The notes under the pieces: generated by a model
What the model saw: only the letters and a program-made list of their open reading frames with translations
The model's database searches: none
Told to the model about the DNA's origin: nothing
Shown: positions 48,709-59,821 of the stretch, one piece after another
How positions within the stretch are numbered: the stretch's first letter is position 1
Layout of the letters: each line of letters starts with the position of its first letter
Translations under genes and position numbers: made by a program
Assembly (NCBI RefSeq): GCF_001908095.1
Contig: NZ_MKGR01000009.1
Span: 1-64,000, forward strand
From: Xenorhabdus thuongxuanensis
GTDB lineage: Bacteria; Pseudomonadota; Gammaproteobacteria; Enterobacterales; Enterobacteriaceae
Direction: 5' to 3'
DNA: 64,000 bases

Positions 48709-49512
48709 ATGCATCCGATGCTAAACATCGCTATACGCGCTGCGCGTAAGGCCGGCAACTACATTGCCAAAAGCTACGAAACTCCTGATGCTGTTGAAGC
48801 AAGCCAAAAAGGCAGTAACGATTTCGTTACCAATATTGATCGTGAAGCAGAAAAGCTGATCATTGACATCATCCGTAAATCATACCCTAAGCATACGATT
48901 ATCACCGAAGAAAGTGGTGAACACTTAGGAGAAGAGGATGACTTCCAATGGGTTATCGATCCACTGGATGGCACAACCAACTTTATTAAACGTCTTCCCC
49001 ATTTTGCTGTTTCCATTGCCGTACGTATTAAGGGCCGCACAGAAGTATCCGTAGTTTATGATCCAATGCGCAATGAGCTGTTCACTGCAACTCGTGGTCA
49101 AGGCGCTCAATTGAACGGTTATCGTCTGCGTGGTACTAATGCTCGTGATCTGGATGGAACTATCATTGCAACGGGTTTCCCATTCAAAGCCAAGCAGCAC
49201 ACTATCCCTTACATGAATGTACTGGGTAAATTATTTGAGCGCTGTGCAGATTTCCGGCGCACTGGTTCTGCAGCACTGGATATGGCGTATGTCGCCGCCG
49301 GACGTGTAGATGGTTTCTTCGAAATTGGCCTGAAGCCATGGGATTTCTTGGGCGGCGAATTGTTGGTACGTGAATCAGGTTGTATTGTTACTGATTTCGT
49401 TGGTGGCCATAATTATGTCAGCTCCGGCAATATCGTTGCAGGCAGCCCACGTATTGTTAAAGACATTCTGTCTGAAATGCGTGAAGAATTGACTGAAGCA
49501 TTGAAACGTTAA
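48709..49512 (+). CDS. suhB: inositol-1-monophosphatase / Nus factor SuhB
   Basis: This 267-residue enzyme is a Mg-dependent phosphatase, and in E. coli it also acts in rRNA antitermination. Metal ligands are in TEESGEHLGEEDDFQWVIDPLDGTTNF (Glu and the DPLDGT motif) and in EIGLKPWDFLGGELLVRESG. Length matches E. coli (267). It is monocistronic between its promoter and a strong terminator. Confidence 0.97.
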   Translation: MHPMLNIAIRAARKAGNYIAKSYETPDAVEASQKGSNDFVTNIDREAEKLIIDIIRKSYPKHTIITEESGEHLGEEDDFQWVIDPLDGTTNFIKRLPHFAVSIAVRIKGRTEVSVVYDPMRNELFTATRGQGAQLNGYRLRGTNARDLDGTIIATGFPFKAKQHTIPYMNVLGKLFERCADFRRTGSAALDMAYVAAGRVDGFFEIGLKPWDFLGGELLVRESGCIVTDFVGGHNYVSSGNIVAGSPRIVKDILSEMREELTEALKR

Positions 49513-49556
49513 TTCGTTATTATTAAATAAATATAATTTGAGCAATGTTGTTTTTA

Positions 49557-49583
49557 GGGCACCTGATAAGTGCCCTTTTTCTT
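49557..49583. terminator. bidirectional terminator between suhB and hcaT
   Basis: GGGCAC-CTGATAA-GTGCCC is followed by TTTTTC on the plus strand, so it terminates suhB. It also faces the convergent transporter gene. Confidence 0.8.
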
Positions 49584-49590
49584 ATTTTTA

Positions 49591-50832
49591 TTAGCGCGAG
49601 AATGAATGGGCTTCAACTTTTGGTCTCAGGAACAGGGCAGGCAACACAACCAATGCCATCACCCAAAATATACCATGTCCTATATGTTCATACATGAAAC
49701 CAGCAATCATACTCATGACAGCAATCCCGCCTCCCATTGCTAAAGCAGAGTAAGTGGATTGCAACCGGATAATTTCGTTTTCTTTTCTGGCGCCAATAAA
49801 ACGCATCGCTGCCAAATGGCAAACTGTAAAAGTACCACAATGCAGGATTTGAATAATAATCAACACCGATAATTCGGTCGAGGTTCCCATGAGCCCCCAG
49901 CGAACAACACCACAAATTCCTGATAATAACAACAGATTACGGGCGCTCCAACGGCGAAATAATTGCTTGCTGAAGGTAAAGATAATAACTTCCGCCACCA
50001 CGCCCAACGACCAGAGATAACCAATGGTTGATGGGGAATAACCCGCTTGCTCCCAATAAATGGAACCAAAACTGTAATACCCCGCATGGGCAGCCTGCAA
50101 TAAAGTTACACAGAGTAAAAACCGCCACACTGATTTTTCAGATAAAAGTTCTTTAAAAGAAACGGCATTGGTATTGGCTGCTTTAATCTTACCTGTCGGC
50201 ATGATGGAAGGTTTCAACATCATTCCCAATGACATGGCTATAACACTGAACACCAAAAAAGCAAGAATGATATGGTGTGTGCCAAATAACTCGCGACCTA
50301 TCCAATGATTTAAACTGTCAAACGATATATTCCAGCCAAAATTCAGATCGCTGATTGAGAGATTGATTCCATTGGCAGACATCAATATACCCGCCAGCGA
50401 AGAACTAATAACAAATGCAACCGAACCCCAAACCCTTACCTTACCATAATCAAACGTAAACTGTTTTTGCCATGTTCCTGCTAAAGCATCTGATAAGGGG
50501 ACGAGTGGTGAGAAGAATAAGTTGAAACCAATCATGATAAAGAAAAGCCATGCCCAATGGCTGTCGAATACAAAGCCAATGGCAAAAAGCAATGCCAACA
50601 ATGAGAGGAGGCGTAATGCTTTAATTAATTTAGCGGGGTCTTTTACCGTAGGAGAGATAACCAGACTGCCGACAAAGCGAGCTACCATCCCAACACCTAG
50701 CAATATCCCTATCATTGAGGCATCAATGCCTTCACCTTTTAACCAGACAGACCAAAAAGGCAAGAATATGCCGTAAGAGAAAAAATAGGTGAAATATCCC
50801 AATCCCAACCAAAATGTCGATGGAACAACCAT
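49591..50832 (-). CDS. hcaT: HcaT-like MFS transporter
   Basis: This 413-residue major facilitator has about twelve membrane helices. The N-terminal STFWLGLGYFTYFFSYGIFLPFWSVWLKGEG and VRVWGSVAFVISSSLAG match HcaT (3-phenylpropionate transporter) of E. coli. It also has GIDASMIGILLGVGMVARFVGSL. It sits between suhB and glyA, its position in E. coli, where the hca degradation genes are next to it; none are seen here, so the real substrate is uncertain. It is about 30 residues longer than E. coli HcaT. Confidence 0.88.
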   Translation of the reverse strand: MVVPSTFWLGLGYFTYFFSYGIFLPFWSVWLKGEGIDASMIGILLGVGMVARFVGSLVISPTVKDPAKLIKALRLLSLLALLFAIGFVFDSHWAWLFFIMIGFNLFFSPLVPLSDALAGTWQKQFTFDYGKVRVWGSVAFVISSSLAGILMSANGINLSISDLNFGWNISFDSLNHWIGRELFGTHHIILAFLVFSVIAMSLGMMLKPSIMPTGKIKAANTNAVSFKELLSEKSVWRFLLCVTLLQAAHAGYYSFGSIYWEQAGYSPSTIGYLWSLGVVAEVIIFTFSKQLFRRWSARNLLLLSGICGVVRWGLMGTSTELSVLIIIQILHCGTFTVCHLAAMRFIGARKENEIIRLQSTYSALAMGGGIAVMSMIAGFMYEHIGHGIFWVMALVVLPALFLRPKVEAHSFSR

Positions 50833-50852
50833 CCAAATGCCCCCGTTTTTGA

Positions 50853-50893
50853 TACAAAAAACCCGCTCAAAACTAACGTTATGAGTCGGGCTT
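50853..50893 (-). terminator. glyA: glyA terminator
   Basis: On the minus strand GCCCGACTCA pairs with TGAGCGGGT, followed by TTTTTTG. Confidence 0.75.
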
Positions 50894-50919
50894 ATTACTG
50901 ATACTACATTTTATTTAAA

Positions 50920-52173
50920 TTATGCGTAAACCGGATATTTTGCGCAGATATCCAATACCTTTTGCTTAACACTTTCAATGGTTGCTTCATCATTGATGTT
51001 ATCCAGCACATCACACATCCAGCCGGCCAGTTCACGGGATTCTGTTTCTTTGAAGCCACGGCGGGTAATTGCAGGCGTTCCGATACGGATACCAGAAGTG
51101 ACGAATGGGCTGCGTGGATCGTTAGGTACACTGTTTTTGTTAACGGTGATATTGGCACGCCCCAAGGCCGCATCAGCATCTTTACCAGTAATGTCTTTGT
51201 CCACCAGATCCAGCAAGAACAAATGGTTTTCAGTTTCCCCAGAAACCACTTTGTAACCGCGTTGCAAGAATACTTCTACCATCACTTTCGCGTTCTTAGC
51301 AACTTGATGTTGGTAGGCTTTGAATTCAGGCTCCATCGCTTCTTTCAATGCAACTGCCTTACCGGCAATAACGTGCATCAACGGACCGCCTTGAGAACCA
51401 GGGAAAACGGAAGAATTCAGTTTCTTATAAAATTCTTCATCACCACCCTTCGCCAAAATCAAGCCGCCACGCGGGCCAGCCAATGTTTTGTGCGTTGTTG
51501 TTGTCACAACGTGTGCATGAGGAACTGGGTTTGGATAAACCCCTGCTGCAACCAGACCCGCTACGTGAGCCATGTCAACAAACAGATAAGCACCGATTTC
51601 ATCCGCAATTTCACGCATCTTCGCCCAATCAACAACCCCAGAATAAGCAGAGAAGCCACCGATGATCATTTTAGGCTGATGTTTTTGCGCCTGGATGCGA
51701 ATATCGTTGTAATCGATCTTACCTTTTTCATCAATACCATAGGGTACGATGTTATAAAGTTTACCAGAGAAGTTAACTGGAGAGCCGTGAGTCAGATGGC
51801 CACCATGAGCCAGATTCATCCCTAAAACAGTATCGCCAGGTTTTAGCAGTGTCATATACACCGCAGCATTTGCCTGAGAACCAGAATGTGGCTGGACGTT
51901 AGCATAATCCGCACCAAACAGCGCTTTTGCGCGGTCAATCGCAAGCTGTTCAACCACATCAACATACTCGCAGCCACCGTAGTAACGTTTACCCGGATAA
52001 CCTTCCGCATACTTGTTAGTAAGCTGAGAGCCTTGTGCCTGCATCACTCTTGGGCTGGTGTAGTTTTCAGAAGCAATCAATTCAATGTGTTCTTCTTGAC
52101 GACAAACCTCCTGTTCCATCGCTTGCCACAGTTCGAGATCGTAATTCGCAATATTCATTTCACGTTTTAACAT
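50920..52173 (-). CDS. glyA: serine hydroxymethyltransferase
   Basis: This 417-residue PLP enzyme interconverts serine and glycine and supplies one-carbon units. The PLP lysine is in [24 protein letters not shown] (about 229). The entry [41 protein letters not shown] is typical. Length is the same as in E. coli. It diverges from hmp, and a PurR box sits 109-124 bases before its ATG. An antisense 287-codon frame over it is a shadow. Confidence 0.98.
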   Translation of the reverse strand: MLKREMNIANYDLELWQAMEQEVCRQEEHIELIASENYTSPRVMQAQGSQLTNKYAEGYPGKRYYGGCEYVDVVEQLAIDRAKALFGADYANVQPHSGSQANAAVYMTLLKPGDTVLGMNLAHGGHLTHGSPVNFSGKLYNIVPYGIDEKGKIDYNDIRIQAQKHQPKMIIGGFSAYSGVVDWAKMREIADEIGAYLFVDMAHVAGLVAAGVYPNPVPHAHVVTTTTHKTLAGPRGGLILAKGGDEEFYKKLNSSVFPGSQGGPLMHVIAGKAVALKEAMEPEFKAYQHQVAKNAKVMVEVFLQRGYKVVSGETENHLFLLDLVDKDITGKDADAALGRANITVNKNSVPNDPRSPFVTSGIRIGTPAITRRGFKETESRELAGWMCDVLDNINDEATIESVKQKVLDICAKYPVYA

Positions 52174-52281
52174 TTGGTTCTCCTGACTCAGCTACATCTC
52201 TAAAAAAATACCCCTGAGGGCCAGAATGGCACACAGTGTAAACTCTTTTTATCGAATGAGATAGTCTTGACAAAATAAATT

Positions 52282-52297
52282 ACGCAAACGTTTGCAT
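52282..52297. promoter_or_regulatory. glyA: PurR operator upstream of glyA
   Basis: ACGCAAACGTTTGCAT is a perfect fit to the PurR palindrome ANGCAANCGNTTNCNT. PurR controls glyA in E. coli. Confidence 0.85.
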
Positions 52298-52469
52298 AAC
52301 GCATTGGTAGCCGATTAGAAGCTAAATAACCTACTGTTTTGCTAATGATTGCGGATTTATTACTGATATTTGTGATCCCAGTCGTGATTCATATTAATTA
52401 AAATTCTATTTTTTTGATTTAAGGAAGAATTATTATCTTTTCTCAATTTGATATATTCCCAAACCCTAT

Positions 52470-52492
52470 AAGTTGCATTTAAAATACAATTT
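52470..52492. promoter_or_regulatory. hmp: NsrR-type operator upstream of hmp
   Basis: The site has half-sites AAGTTGCATTT and ATACAATTT around AAA and resembles the NsrR palindrome (AAGATGCATTT-N-AAATGCATCTT). It ends 41 bases before the hmp start. NsrR represses hmp and releases it on NO exposure in enterics. Confidence 0.75.
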
Positions 52493-52533
52493 ATAAGTTT
52501 CAGCATTATATGAGAAAAATTCAGGAGATCCCC

Positions 52534-53724
52534 ATGCTAGATAGTCAGGTTATCGCAACCATAAAATCGACCATTCCATTAATTATTTCTACAGGCCCTA
52601 AGCTAACTGCGCATTTTTATGAACGCATGTTCAAACATCATCCTGAATTAAAAGATATTTTTAATATGAGTCACCAACTCAACGGTGATCAACGTGAAGC
52701 ACTGTTCAATGCCCTTTGTGCTTATGCTGGAAATATCGATAATCTGTCAGCACTCTTACCTGCCGTAGAAAAAATCGCCCATAAACACGCCAGCCTCAAC
52801 ATTCAACCGGAGCATTATCAAATTGTAGGTAAGCATCTGCTAGCAACGATTGATGAAATGTTTCATCCAGGTGACGAAGTTCTCAACGCTTGGGGAAAAG
52901 CCTACAACGTATTAGCAAATGTCTTTATCAATCGAGAAGAGGAAATTTATCAAAGCGGTGAGTCCCTGAAAGGGGGTTGGCGTGATCTACGTCAGTTCCG
53001 TGTTATCCGGAAACAACCACAGAGTGATGTCATCACTAGCTTTGAGTTTGTGCCTGTTGATGGTGGCAAGGTCATGGATTATAAACCAGGACAATATTTG
53101 GCAGTTTATATAGAAGATCCAGCATTTGATAACCGTGAAATCCGCCAATATTCTCTGACCGCCGCACCAAACGGAACCAGTTACCAAATTGCCATTAAAC
53201 GTGAACTCCAGGGAAAAGTTTCAAACCACATGCACGATAAGGTACAGGAAGGGGATATTGTGATGCTGGCAGCACCACATGGTGATTTCTTCCTTGATGT
53301 GCAATCTGATACGCCAGTCACGCTGGTTTCTGCTGGAGTTGGTTTGACTCCGATGATGAGTATGCTGCAACACCTGCATAACCATAATCACACTGGCTCA
53401 GTAAATTGGTTCCATGCCGCAGAGCATGGCGGCCATCACGCTTTCGCAAATAAGGTAAATGAAATTTCCCAATTTATGCCTAATTTGTATTCACAAGTTT
53501 GGTATCGTGAACCCAGGGACATAGATCAGAAAGGCATACATTACCAACATACTGGGCTTATGGATCTATCCCTCGTGAAGGAAGCAATAACGGTAGAAGG
53601 GATGCAATTCTATTTCTGTGGACCAGTGGCTTTCATGCAACATATCGCCAAACAGTTGCTGGCAATGGGCATTGGTGAGCAACATATCCATTATGAATGT
53701 TTTGGCCCACATAAAGTCATTTAA
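52534..53724 (+). CDS. hmp: flavohaemoprotein Hmp (nitric oxide dioxygenase)
   Basis: This 396-residue enzyme converts NO to nitrate using NADH, FAD and haem. The globin domain (about 1-140) begins [17 protein letters not shown], with the proximal histidine in [23 protein letters not shown]. The FAD motif REIRQYSLT and the NAD domain [14 protein letters not shown] follow. The ATG at 52534 has AGGAG upstream and gives the standard start, unlike a start at 52510. It diverges from glyA with an NsrR-like operator between. In an insect pathogen it would defend against host NO. Confidence 0.97.
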   Translation: MLDSQVIATIKSTIPLIISTGPKLTAHFYERMFKHHPELKDIFNMSHQLNGDQREALFNALCAYAGNIDNLSALLPAVEKIAHKHASLNIQPEHYQIVGKHLLATIDEMFHPGDEVLNAWGKAYNVLANVFINREEEIYQSGESLKGGWRDLRQFRVIRKQPQSDVITSFEFVPVDGGKVMDYKPGQYLAVYIEDPAFDNREIRQYSLTAAPNGTSYQIAIKRELQGKVSNHMHDKVQEGDIVMLAAPHGDFFLDVQSDTPVTLVSAGVGLTPMMSMLQHLHNHNHTGSVNWFHAAEHGGHHAFANKVNEISQFMPNLYSQVWYREPRDIDQKGIHYQHTGLMDLSLVKEAITVEGMQFYFCGPVAFMQHIAKQLLAMGIGEQHIHYECFGPHKVI

Positions 53725-53769
53725 TATAGTTTACTTAATATAAAGGATGAGTGATAACGGATTAAAAAT

Positions 53770-53812
53770 AGGATATTCCCACACCCCATCTTCCATTAGA
53801 GTGTGGGATAAC
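53770..53812. terminator. hairpin between the convergent hmp and glnB genes
   Basis: TTCCCACAC and GTGTGGGAT pair across a loop of about 20 bases. The T-run is poor, so this is a weak bidirectional terminator. Confidence 0.45.
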
Positions 53813-53860
53813 TGATAATATTTCCGTTATCACTTTTTTCAGATGATTTTAATAACTTGA

Positions 53861-54211
<351 letters not shown>

Positions 54212-54214
54212 TTA

Positions 54215-55837
54215 TTACCAGTTCTTACGCCCGAAACCGGAAGTAATCGGGTAGCGACGGTCTTTACCAAAATCACGCTGCGTAATGCGTGGGCCAATAG
54301 GTGCTTGGCGACGTTTATATTCATTGATGTCAACCAGTCGGATCACCTTGCGAACAATGGCTTCATCAAAACCTTCAGATACCAAGTCAGCCACTGATTT
54401 ATCTTTTTCAACATATCCTTCGAGAATCGCATCCAGCATGTCATACGGAGGAAGGCTGTCCTGATCCAGTTGATTTGGTGCCAACTCCGCTGATGGTGGA
54501 CGATCAATCACACGCTGAGGAATAGCTGGGGATACTGTATTACGATATTTAGCCAATGCAAATACCATAGTTTTAGGGACATCTTTCAATGCATTAAAGC
54601 CACCAGCCATATCACCGTACAAGGTTGAGTACCCTACTGCCGATTCACTTTTGTTACTGGTGGTCAATACCAGGCGACGACGCTTGTTAGACATTGCCAT
54701 CAAAATAACCGCGCGGCAACGTGCCTGTAAATTCTCTTCTGTCGTATCTTTTTCTGTTCCCGCGAACATGGGTTCAAGCTGAACCATAAACGCATCAAAC
54801 ATAGGTTCGATGGAGACTACGTCAAATTCAACCCCCAGCAATTCTGCTTGTTCTCTGGCATCGTGGATACTCATTTCTGAGGTATAGCGGAATGGCATCA
54901 TAACCGCCTGCACGTGATCTTTGCCCAAAGCATCCACAGCAATCGCCAATGTCAGCCCTGAGTCAATCCCGCCAGACAAACCAAGCAAAGCGCCTTTAAA
55001 ACCGTTTTTTTGCACATAATCACGTACAGAAAGTACTAACGCCTTATAGATTTGCGCCAAAGGGAGCAATTGAGAGATCGGATTTTCCATTGGTTCAATG
55101 TCCATCTCATTGAAACAACATTGCTCAACCTGTTCCTCAAATGCTGCCATGCGATGGGTTATTTCACCATTAGCATCAAAGACCTTAGAACAGCCATCAA
55201 AGATAAGCTGATCTTGCCCACCCACCTGATTAAGATAGATAATTGGCAAATGAGTACGCTGGCAGTGGGACTTAATTAATGTACTGCGGATATTCGGTTT
55301 TTCACGATTAAAAGGAGAGGCATTAATCGACAAGATGATTTCTGCACCAGCCTGTTTCAAGGCATCAATTGGGGCCTCAAACCACAAATCTTCACAAATC
55401 AACAAACCGAGGTTATAACCCTTGAATGGTATAACACAGTTTTGATCTCCTGCTTTGAAATAACGCTCTTCATCAAAAACACCATAATTTGGCAATAACT
55501 GTTTGAAATAACGTGCCACAATTTCCCCTTGCCAAAACAGGGAAAGTGCGTTGTAGAGTTTGCCATCCTGTTGCCACGGATGCCCTACCAAAATACCAAC
55601 CTGAGAGCTAGCTTCTTGCAAACGTACCAATTGTTCACGGCAACGCTGATGTAAATCAGGGCGGAACAACAAATCTTCAGGAAAATAGCCAGACAGAGCC
55701 AGCTCAGAAAACATAACCAGATCAGCACCTTTGGCCTGCTGCTCACGAACTGTCTGCAACATACGTTCGCTGTTGCCTTCAATGTCTCCTACCAACCAAT
55801 TTAACTGGGCAAGAGCAATATTAAGAGTACGACTCAT
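54215..55837 (-). CDS. nadE: glutamine-dependent NAD+ synthetase
   Basis: This 540-residue two-domain enzyme makes NAD from deamido-NAD using glutamine. The N-terminal nitrilase-like glutaminase (about 1-270) has the Glu in FSELALSGYFPEDL, the Lys in FKQLLPNYGVFDEERYF and the Cys in LLICEDLWFE. The C-terminal synthetase has the P-loop ALLGLSGGIDSGLTLAIAVDALG. The ATG at 55837 with GGAGAG upstream is chosen over 55867. E. coli NadE is a one-domain ammonia-dependent enzyme, so this is a different type. It sits between glrR and glnB, which are neighbours in E. coli. Confidence 0.95.
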   Translation of the reverse strand: MSRTLNIALAQLNWLVGDIEGNSERMLQTVREQQAKGADLVMFSELALSGYFPEDLLFRPDLHQRCREQLVRLQEASSQVGILVGHPWQQDGKLYNALSLFWQGEIVARYFKQLLPNYGVFDEERYFKAGDQNCVIPFKGYNLGLLICEDLWFEAPIDALKQAGAEIILSINASPFNREKPNIRSTLIKSHCQRTHLPIIYLNQVGGQDQLIFDGCSKVFDANGEITHRMAAFEEQVEQCCFNEMDIEPMENPISQLLPLAQIYKALVLSVRDYVQKNGFKGALLGLSGGIDSGLTLAIAVDALGKDHVQAVMMPFRYTSEMSIHDAREQAELLGVEFDVVSIEPMFDAFMVQLEPMFAGTEKDTTEENLQARCRAVILMAMSNKRRRLVLTTSNKSESAVGYSTLYGDMAGGFNALKDVPKTMVFALAKYRNTVSPAIPQRVIDRPPSAELAPNQLDQDSLPPYDMLDAILEGYVEKDKSVADLVSEGFDEAIVRKVIRLVDINEYKRRQAPIGPRITQRDFGKDRRYPITSGFGRKNW

Positions 55838-56010
55838 AGAATGCGGCTCTCCTGGGCCATAAATCATCTATCTTCTTTACTGGATTTCAGCAGCAAAGCA
55901 ATTCAATCTCTATACCCTGTGTTTTTTAAGCTGCCTGTATTTAGCAATCTGAAACTTAGCGGGGTATATAATCTCTACTTAGTGTAAGAATTTCTGGGGG
56001 AGCAGAAAAG

Positions 56011-57348
56011 TTATTCCTTAAAATCGTTAGCATCCAACTCGTGGCGTGCTAACAACTTATAAAATTCTGTCCGGTTACGCCCTGCCATGCGGGCTGCATG
56101 GGTCACATTACCTTTGGTTATCTGCAACAATTTACGCAGATAATTCAATTCAAACTGCCCACGGGCCTCCACAAATGTCGGCAATGCCGTATTTTCCCCT
56201 TCCAATGCCTGGGTAACCAGAGCATCACTAATGACCGGTGCCATCGTCAATGCCACACACTGTTCAATGACATTGACTAATTGACGCACATTGCCCGGCC
56301 AACTGGCTGCCATCAGACATTTCATGGCTGTGGTAGAAAAGCTACGAACAAAAGGTTTATGGCGTTTGGCAGCATCACGTAACAGATGATTAGCCAATAG
56401 AGGAATATCTTCTGCGCGTTCATTCAAGGCAGGAATTTTCAAATTAACAACGTTCAATCGATAGTAGAGATCTTCCCGAAACTCATTACGCTGCATAGCT
56501 TTAGGCAGGTCACGGTGAGTGGCTGAAATAATTCTGACATCAATGTCGATATCCCGATTACTCCCCAATGGGCGAATCTTGCGTTCCTGTAGCACTCGCA
56601 AAAGCTTAACTTGCAACGCCATCGGCATATCGCCAATCTCATCAAGGAACAATGTTCCTCCTTGCGCCGCTAAAAATAGCCCTTCCCGACTGCTGACGGC
56701 GCCCGTAAACGCGCCTTTGGCATGACCAAATAATTCAGATTCAAGTAATTGCTCAGGTAAGGCACCACAGTTAATAGCAATAAAAGGCTTCTTCGCTCTG
56801 GGACTTGCCCGATGAATAGCCTGAGCCAGAACCTCTTTACCCGTTCCACTTTGCCCGTTAATCAGAACACTCACATCGGATTGAGCCACCATCTTTGCCT
56901 GTTCCAATAGACGCAGCATCAGAGGGCTGCGGGTGACGATTTTCTCGCTCCACTGCCCATCGATGGCTGGCGTTGATAGTTCCAGAGCATTATCAATAGC
57001 TTTATAAAGTGCATCACGATCAACAGGCTTGGTCAAGAAACTAAATACGCCTTGTTGCGTTGCCGCCACAGCATCAGGAATAGAGCCATGCGCAGTCAGA
57101 ATAATAACAGGCATACCAGGATGCTGTTTCTGAATTTCGGCAAACAGCGCCATACCATCCATTTCATCCATGCGTAAGTCACTGATCACTAAATCTACTT
57201 TTTCTCTCGCCAGTATGCGTAACGCCTCATAGCCGCTCTCTGCGGTCGTGACACGAAATCCTTCACTGGTCAAACGCATTCCCAATAGTTTTAGCAAGCC
57301 AGGATCATCATCAACTAAAAGAAGATGGGCGGAATTGCGTACTGTCAT
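56011..57348 (-). CDS. glrR: sigma54-dependent response regulator GlrR (QseF)
   Basis: This 445-residue regulator has a receiver domain (about 1-120; phospho-Asp in [15 protein letters not shown]), an AAA+ domain with Walker [19 protein letters not shown] and the sigma54 loop [14 protein letters not shown], and a C-terminal Fis-type HTH ([23 protein letters not shown]). In E. coli it activates glmY through upstream TGTC-N10-GACA sites; three such sites lie near 60185-60297. It is third in the glrK-qseG-glrR operon. Confidence 0.97.
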   Translation of the reverse strand: MTVRNSAHLLLVDDDPGLLKLLGMRLTSEGFRVTTAESGYEALRILAREKVDLVISDLRMDEMDGMALFAEIQKQHPGMPVIILTAHGSIPDAVAATQQGVFSFLTKPVDRDALYKAIDNALELSTPAIDGQWSEKIVTRSPLMLRLLEQAKMVAQSDVSVLINGQSGTGKEVLAQAIHRASPRAKKPFIAINCGALPEQLLESELFGHAKGAFTGAVSSREGLFLAAQGGTLFLDEIGDMPMALQVKLLRVLQERKIRPLGSNRDIDIDVRIISATHRDLPKAMQRNEFREDLYYRLNVVNLKIPALNERAEDIPLLANHLLRDAAKRHKPFVRSFSTTAMKCLMAASWPGNVRQLVNVIEQCVALTMAPVISDALVTQALEGENTALPTFVEARGQFELNYLRKLLQITKGNVTHAARMAGRNRTEFYKLLARHELDANDFKE

Positions 57349-57350
57349 TA

Positions 57351-58223
57351 TTATTCAGCTCCTTTTTCTTCTAACTTTTCTTCTGAAGGATTGGCTTCCG
57401 CTTTAGTATCCGCGTCTTGTGCGGGTTTGTCTTTCGGTTCTGCTTTATTATCTGATGAAGTGTTCGTGTTAGGAGTAGCAACGCTACTTTGCTCTTGTTT
57501 ACGGAAAGAAAGTTGGCGTTCAATATCGGTCAGATTTTCTAGTTTGCGGGACATTGAATGAAGCTCATATTCTAAACGTGCCCGTATTTCTTTCAGACGA
57601 TCAATTTTGTTATCACTGTCAAACTGAAAGCGCTGGAATTTGGCCCTTTCTTCAGCAAGATTAATTTTCAGATATTGCTGCTCACGCCACAATTGGAGTA
57701 ATGGCCGCAAAGCGACAGGAAATTGTGCACTATACCGATTAAAGTTTTCCACCGTTTTTCTGCGTTCAGCTAATACAGAAGTCGCCCTGCCAATTAAAAT
57801 ACTTTGCTTAAGTACTTGATGCCAATCAGTCGGAGTATCAGGGATAAACTGTTTCGCCGTCTCACGAGCTTCTGTCGAAGACAATCGATCCGTGCAATCG
57901 ATAAACCTTAACCAATAAAGCCCATTTTCCATCGCGGCTGGTTTCGTGATATCCCAGATTGAATCACAATCCTTAAGACGATAATCCGTAACATTCTGTT
58001 CTGGCAAGATAGACTGCGCCAGGGTCGTCAAATTATCTGATCCATTCATTTTAACGCATCCTGCCAGCAAATAGGGAGCAAACAATAGCAAGATAGCCCG
58101 AAAGCGCAGAGTCGAAGCACGTGCCAAAACAGATGGCCTAACAGCCGTTTTTTTCATTGGCTCAGTCACAATATTTTGCTGTCCCGTCTCCGTCATAAAG
58201 CGGTAGATAAACCTGTTATACAT
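57351..58223 (-). CDS. qseG: QseG lipoprotein (YfhG) of the GlrK/GlrR system
   Basis: This 290-residue predicted outer-membrane lipoprotein has a long cytoplasmic-side start, then a hydrophobic signal ending in LFAPYLLAGCVKM (lipobox Cys about 55). A central coiled coil holds LKEIRARLEYELHSMSRKLENLTDIERQL, and the C-terminus is acidic and low in complexity. QseG activates the kinase GlrK from the envelope in E. coli. An internal ATG at residue 23 (MKKTAVRPS) would give a more normal signal length, although its ribosome site is weak. It lies between glrK and glrR. Confidence 0.88.
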   Translation of the reverse strand: MYNRFIYRFMTETGQQNIVTEPMKKTAVRPSVLARASTLRFRAILLLFAPYLLAGCVKMNGSDNLTTLAQSILPEQNVTDYRLKDCDSIWDITKPAAMENGLYWLRFIDCTDRLSSTEARETAKQFIPDTPTDWHQVLKQSILIGRATSVLAERRKTVENFNRYSAQFPVALRPLLQLWREQQYLKINLAEERAKFQRFQFDSDNKIDRLKEIRARLEYELHSMSRKLENLTDIERQLSFRKQEQSSVATPNTNTSSDNKAEPKDKPAQDADTKAEANPSEEKLEEKGAE

Positions 58224-58228
58224 ATTAT

Positions 58229-59668
58229 TTAGTCATTCTCTGCGGTTAATGGCAGTTCGATTCGAAAACATACATCAGCAAAGTCAGATTCTACCAGGCC
58301 AAGCTCTCCCTGCATCTGTTTAATGCAATCTTGCGCGATACTCAAGCCAAGACCACTTCCTTTAACTGCCCCTTTTCGTTGTAGTTTTCCTTGGTAAAAT
58401 GGCTCGAAGATCATACTTTTCTCTAACTCTGGGATAGGTGTTCCTGTATTGGCAATGTCAATTTGAAGGCTTTTCCCTGCTTGCCGACTAGAAATCCAAA
58501 TGTTACCGGATTCAGCGCCATAGTGCACTGCATTGGAATAGAGATTATCAATTACCCGTGTCAATAAGCCAGGTTCCGCCCAACAATAATCCATATCCAG
58601 TTGAATTTCTGTATGAATGTTTTTTGTCCGTGCCGGCAATTGATGTGATAACACGACACTATCCACAATTTCTTTTAAAGAAACAATCTGCTGTTCAGCA
58701 GCACCATCCGCTAATTTGCGGTTATATTCAAGTAATTGCTCAATGAGCTGCTGTAAATGCTTACTACTACTGTCCAAAATACTGACCACTTCTTTTTGGT
58801 CTGCCGTCAAAGGCCCTGCAATTTCGTCAGCCAATAGCTCCGTTCCTTCACGCATACTTGCCAGAGGGGTTTTCAGTTCATGGGAAATATGGCGTAAAAA
58901 CTCATGGCGCTGAGACTCCAGCCAAGATAAACGTTCACTCAGCCAAATAATGCGTTGGGCCAATGAGCGCAATTCCCGCGGTCCTTTAAAGGAGTCAATC
59001 TGATTTTCCAATGATTGCCCTTCTCCTAGCTGGTTGATCATCCGTTCAATACCTTTTACTGGCCCAATGATCATACGTGTAAACAAGGTTATCAAGAAGG
59101 CACTTAATAAGAATAAAATGAGGCTTTGCCAACCGAAAAATTGTCCTTTATCAGCGATATCTTTTTGCAGTTGTTCACCACGGCTGAAAATAATATTACG
59201 GGTTTCCTGCACCAAAAGATTATTAGCCCTGGAGAATTCTTCAAGTAGTTTAGACGAAGTTGCTTCTGGCGCCCCATTACTACAAGAAATTTTGCTCAAA
59301 CCTGACAGTAATTCATTGAATTTCTTCGTATATTCCGCATTAGCCAACATCGCCATCTGATTACCGAGCATATTCATATATTGCCGATATTGACGTTGAT
59401 AAAGCTTTTCTAGCCGACTATCGCCCAATACGCAGTATTGGCGGTAACTACGTTCCATCTCAAGGGCGACTCCAACCATCGCCTCGCTACGGCGGGCATC
59501 CACCAGCGTTGAACGATTAATCTCAGCCGCTTGAGTACTAAGCTGATCAAGGCTTTGATAAGCCTGATAAGCCAAAACTAATAGTGGCAATAACACCAGC
59601 CAGAAAGCCATGACAACCAATTGGCGCAATGAACGTGGAAATAAACGCCATTTTTTCAAAAAAATCAT
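58229..59668 (-). CDS. glrK: sensor histidine kinase GlrK (QseE)
   Basis: This 479-residue inner-membrane sensor kinase has helices near 15-35 and 175-195, a periplasmic region, and a HAMP linker. The HisKA site is HEFLRHISHELKTPLASMREGTELL, with N-box DNLYSNAVHYG, and the G-box GSGLGLSIAQDCI. It phosphorylates GlrR. It starts 154 bases after the GlmY end and is followed directly by qseG. GlmY and glrKR being neighbours is conserved in enterics. Confidence 0.96.
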   Translation of the reverse strand: MIFLKKWRLFPRSLRQLVVMAFWLVLLPLLVLAYQAYQSLDQLSTQAAEINRSTLVDARRSEAMVGVALEMERSYRQYCVLGDSRLEKLYQRQYRQYMNMLGNQMAMLANAEYTKKFNELLSGLSKISCSNGAPEATSSKLLEEFSRANNLLVQETRNIIFSRGEQLQKDIADKGQFFGWQSLILFLLSAFLITLFTRMIIGPVKGIERMINQLGEGQSLENQIDSFKGPRELRSLAQRIIWLSERLSWLESQRHEFLRHISHELKTPLASMREGTELLADEIAGPLTADQKEVVSILDSSSKHLQQLIEQLLEYNRKLADGAAEQQIVSLKEIVDSVVLSHQLPARTKNIHTEIQLDMDYCWAEPGLLTRVIDNLYSNAVHYGAESGNIWISSRQAGKSLQIDIANTGTPIPELEKSMIFEPFYQGKLQRKGAVKGSGLGLSIAQDCIKQMQGELGLVESDFADVCFRIELPLTAEND

Positions 59669-59821
59669 CTCATAACCTGTAATTACATTGATGCTACAGT
59701 TACTTTTATCTTCTTATTGAAAATGGTCAGAATAATAGTTGAAAACAGCGGATAATTGAAATAATAGGTAATTGGAATATGCGGATGCATACATAAATAC
59801 GGCGGACAGGAATAACCTACA
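59669..59821. promoter_or_regulatory. glrK: glrK upstream spacer
   Basis: This short AT-rich stretch between the sRNA end and glrK must hold the glrK promoter or readthrough segment. No specific site was recognised. Confidence 0.4.

Noticed and set aside
50962..51825. A 287-codon plus-strand open frame over glyA
   Set aside because: It mirrors glyA codons on the opposite strand and translates to a Cys/Arg/Asn-rich product with no domain features.
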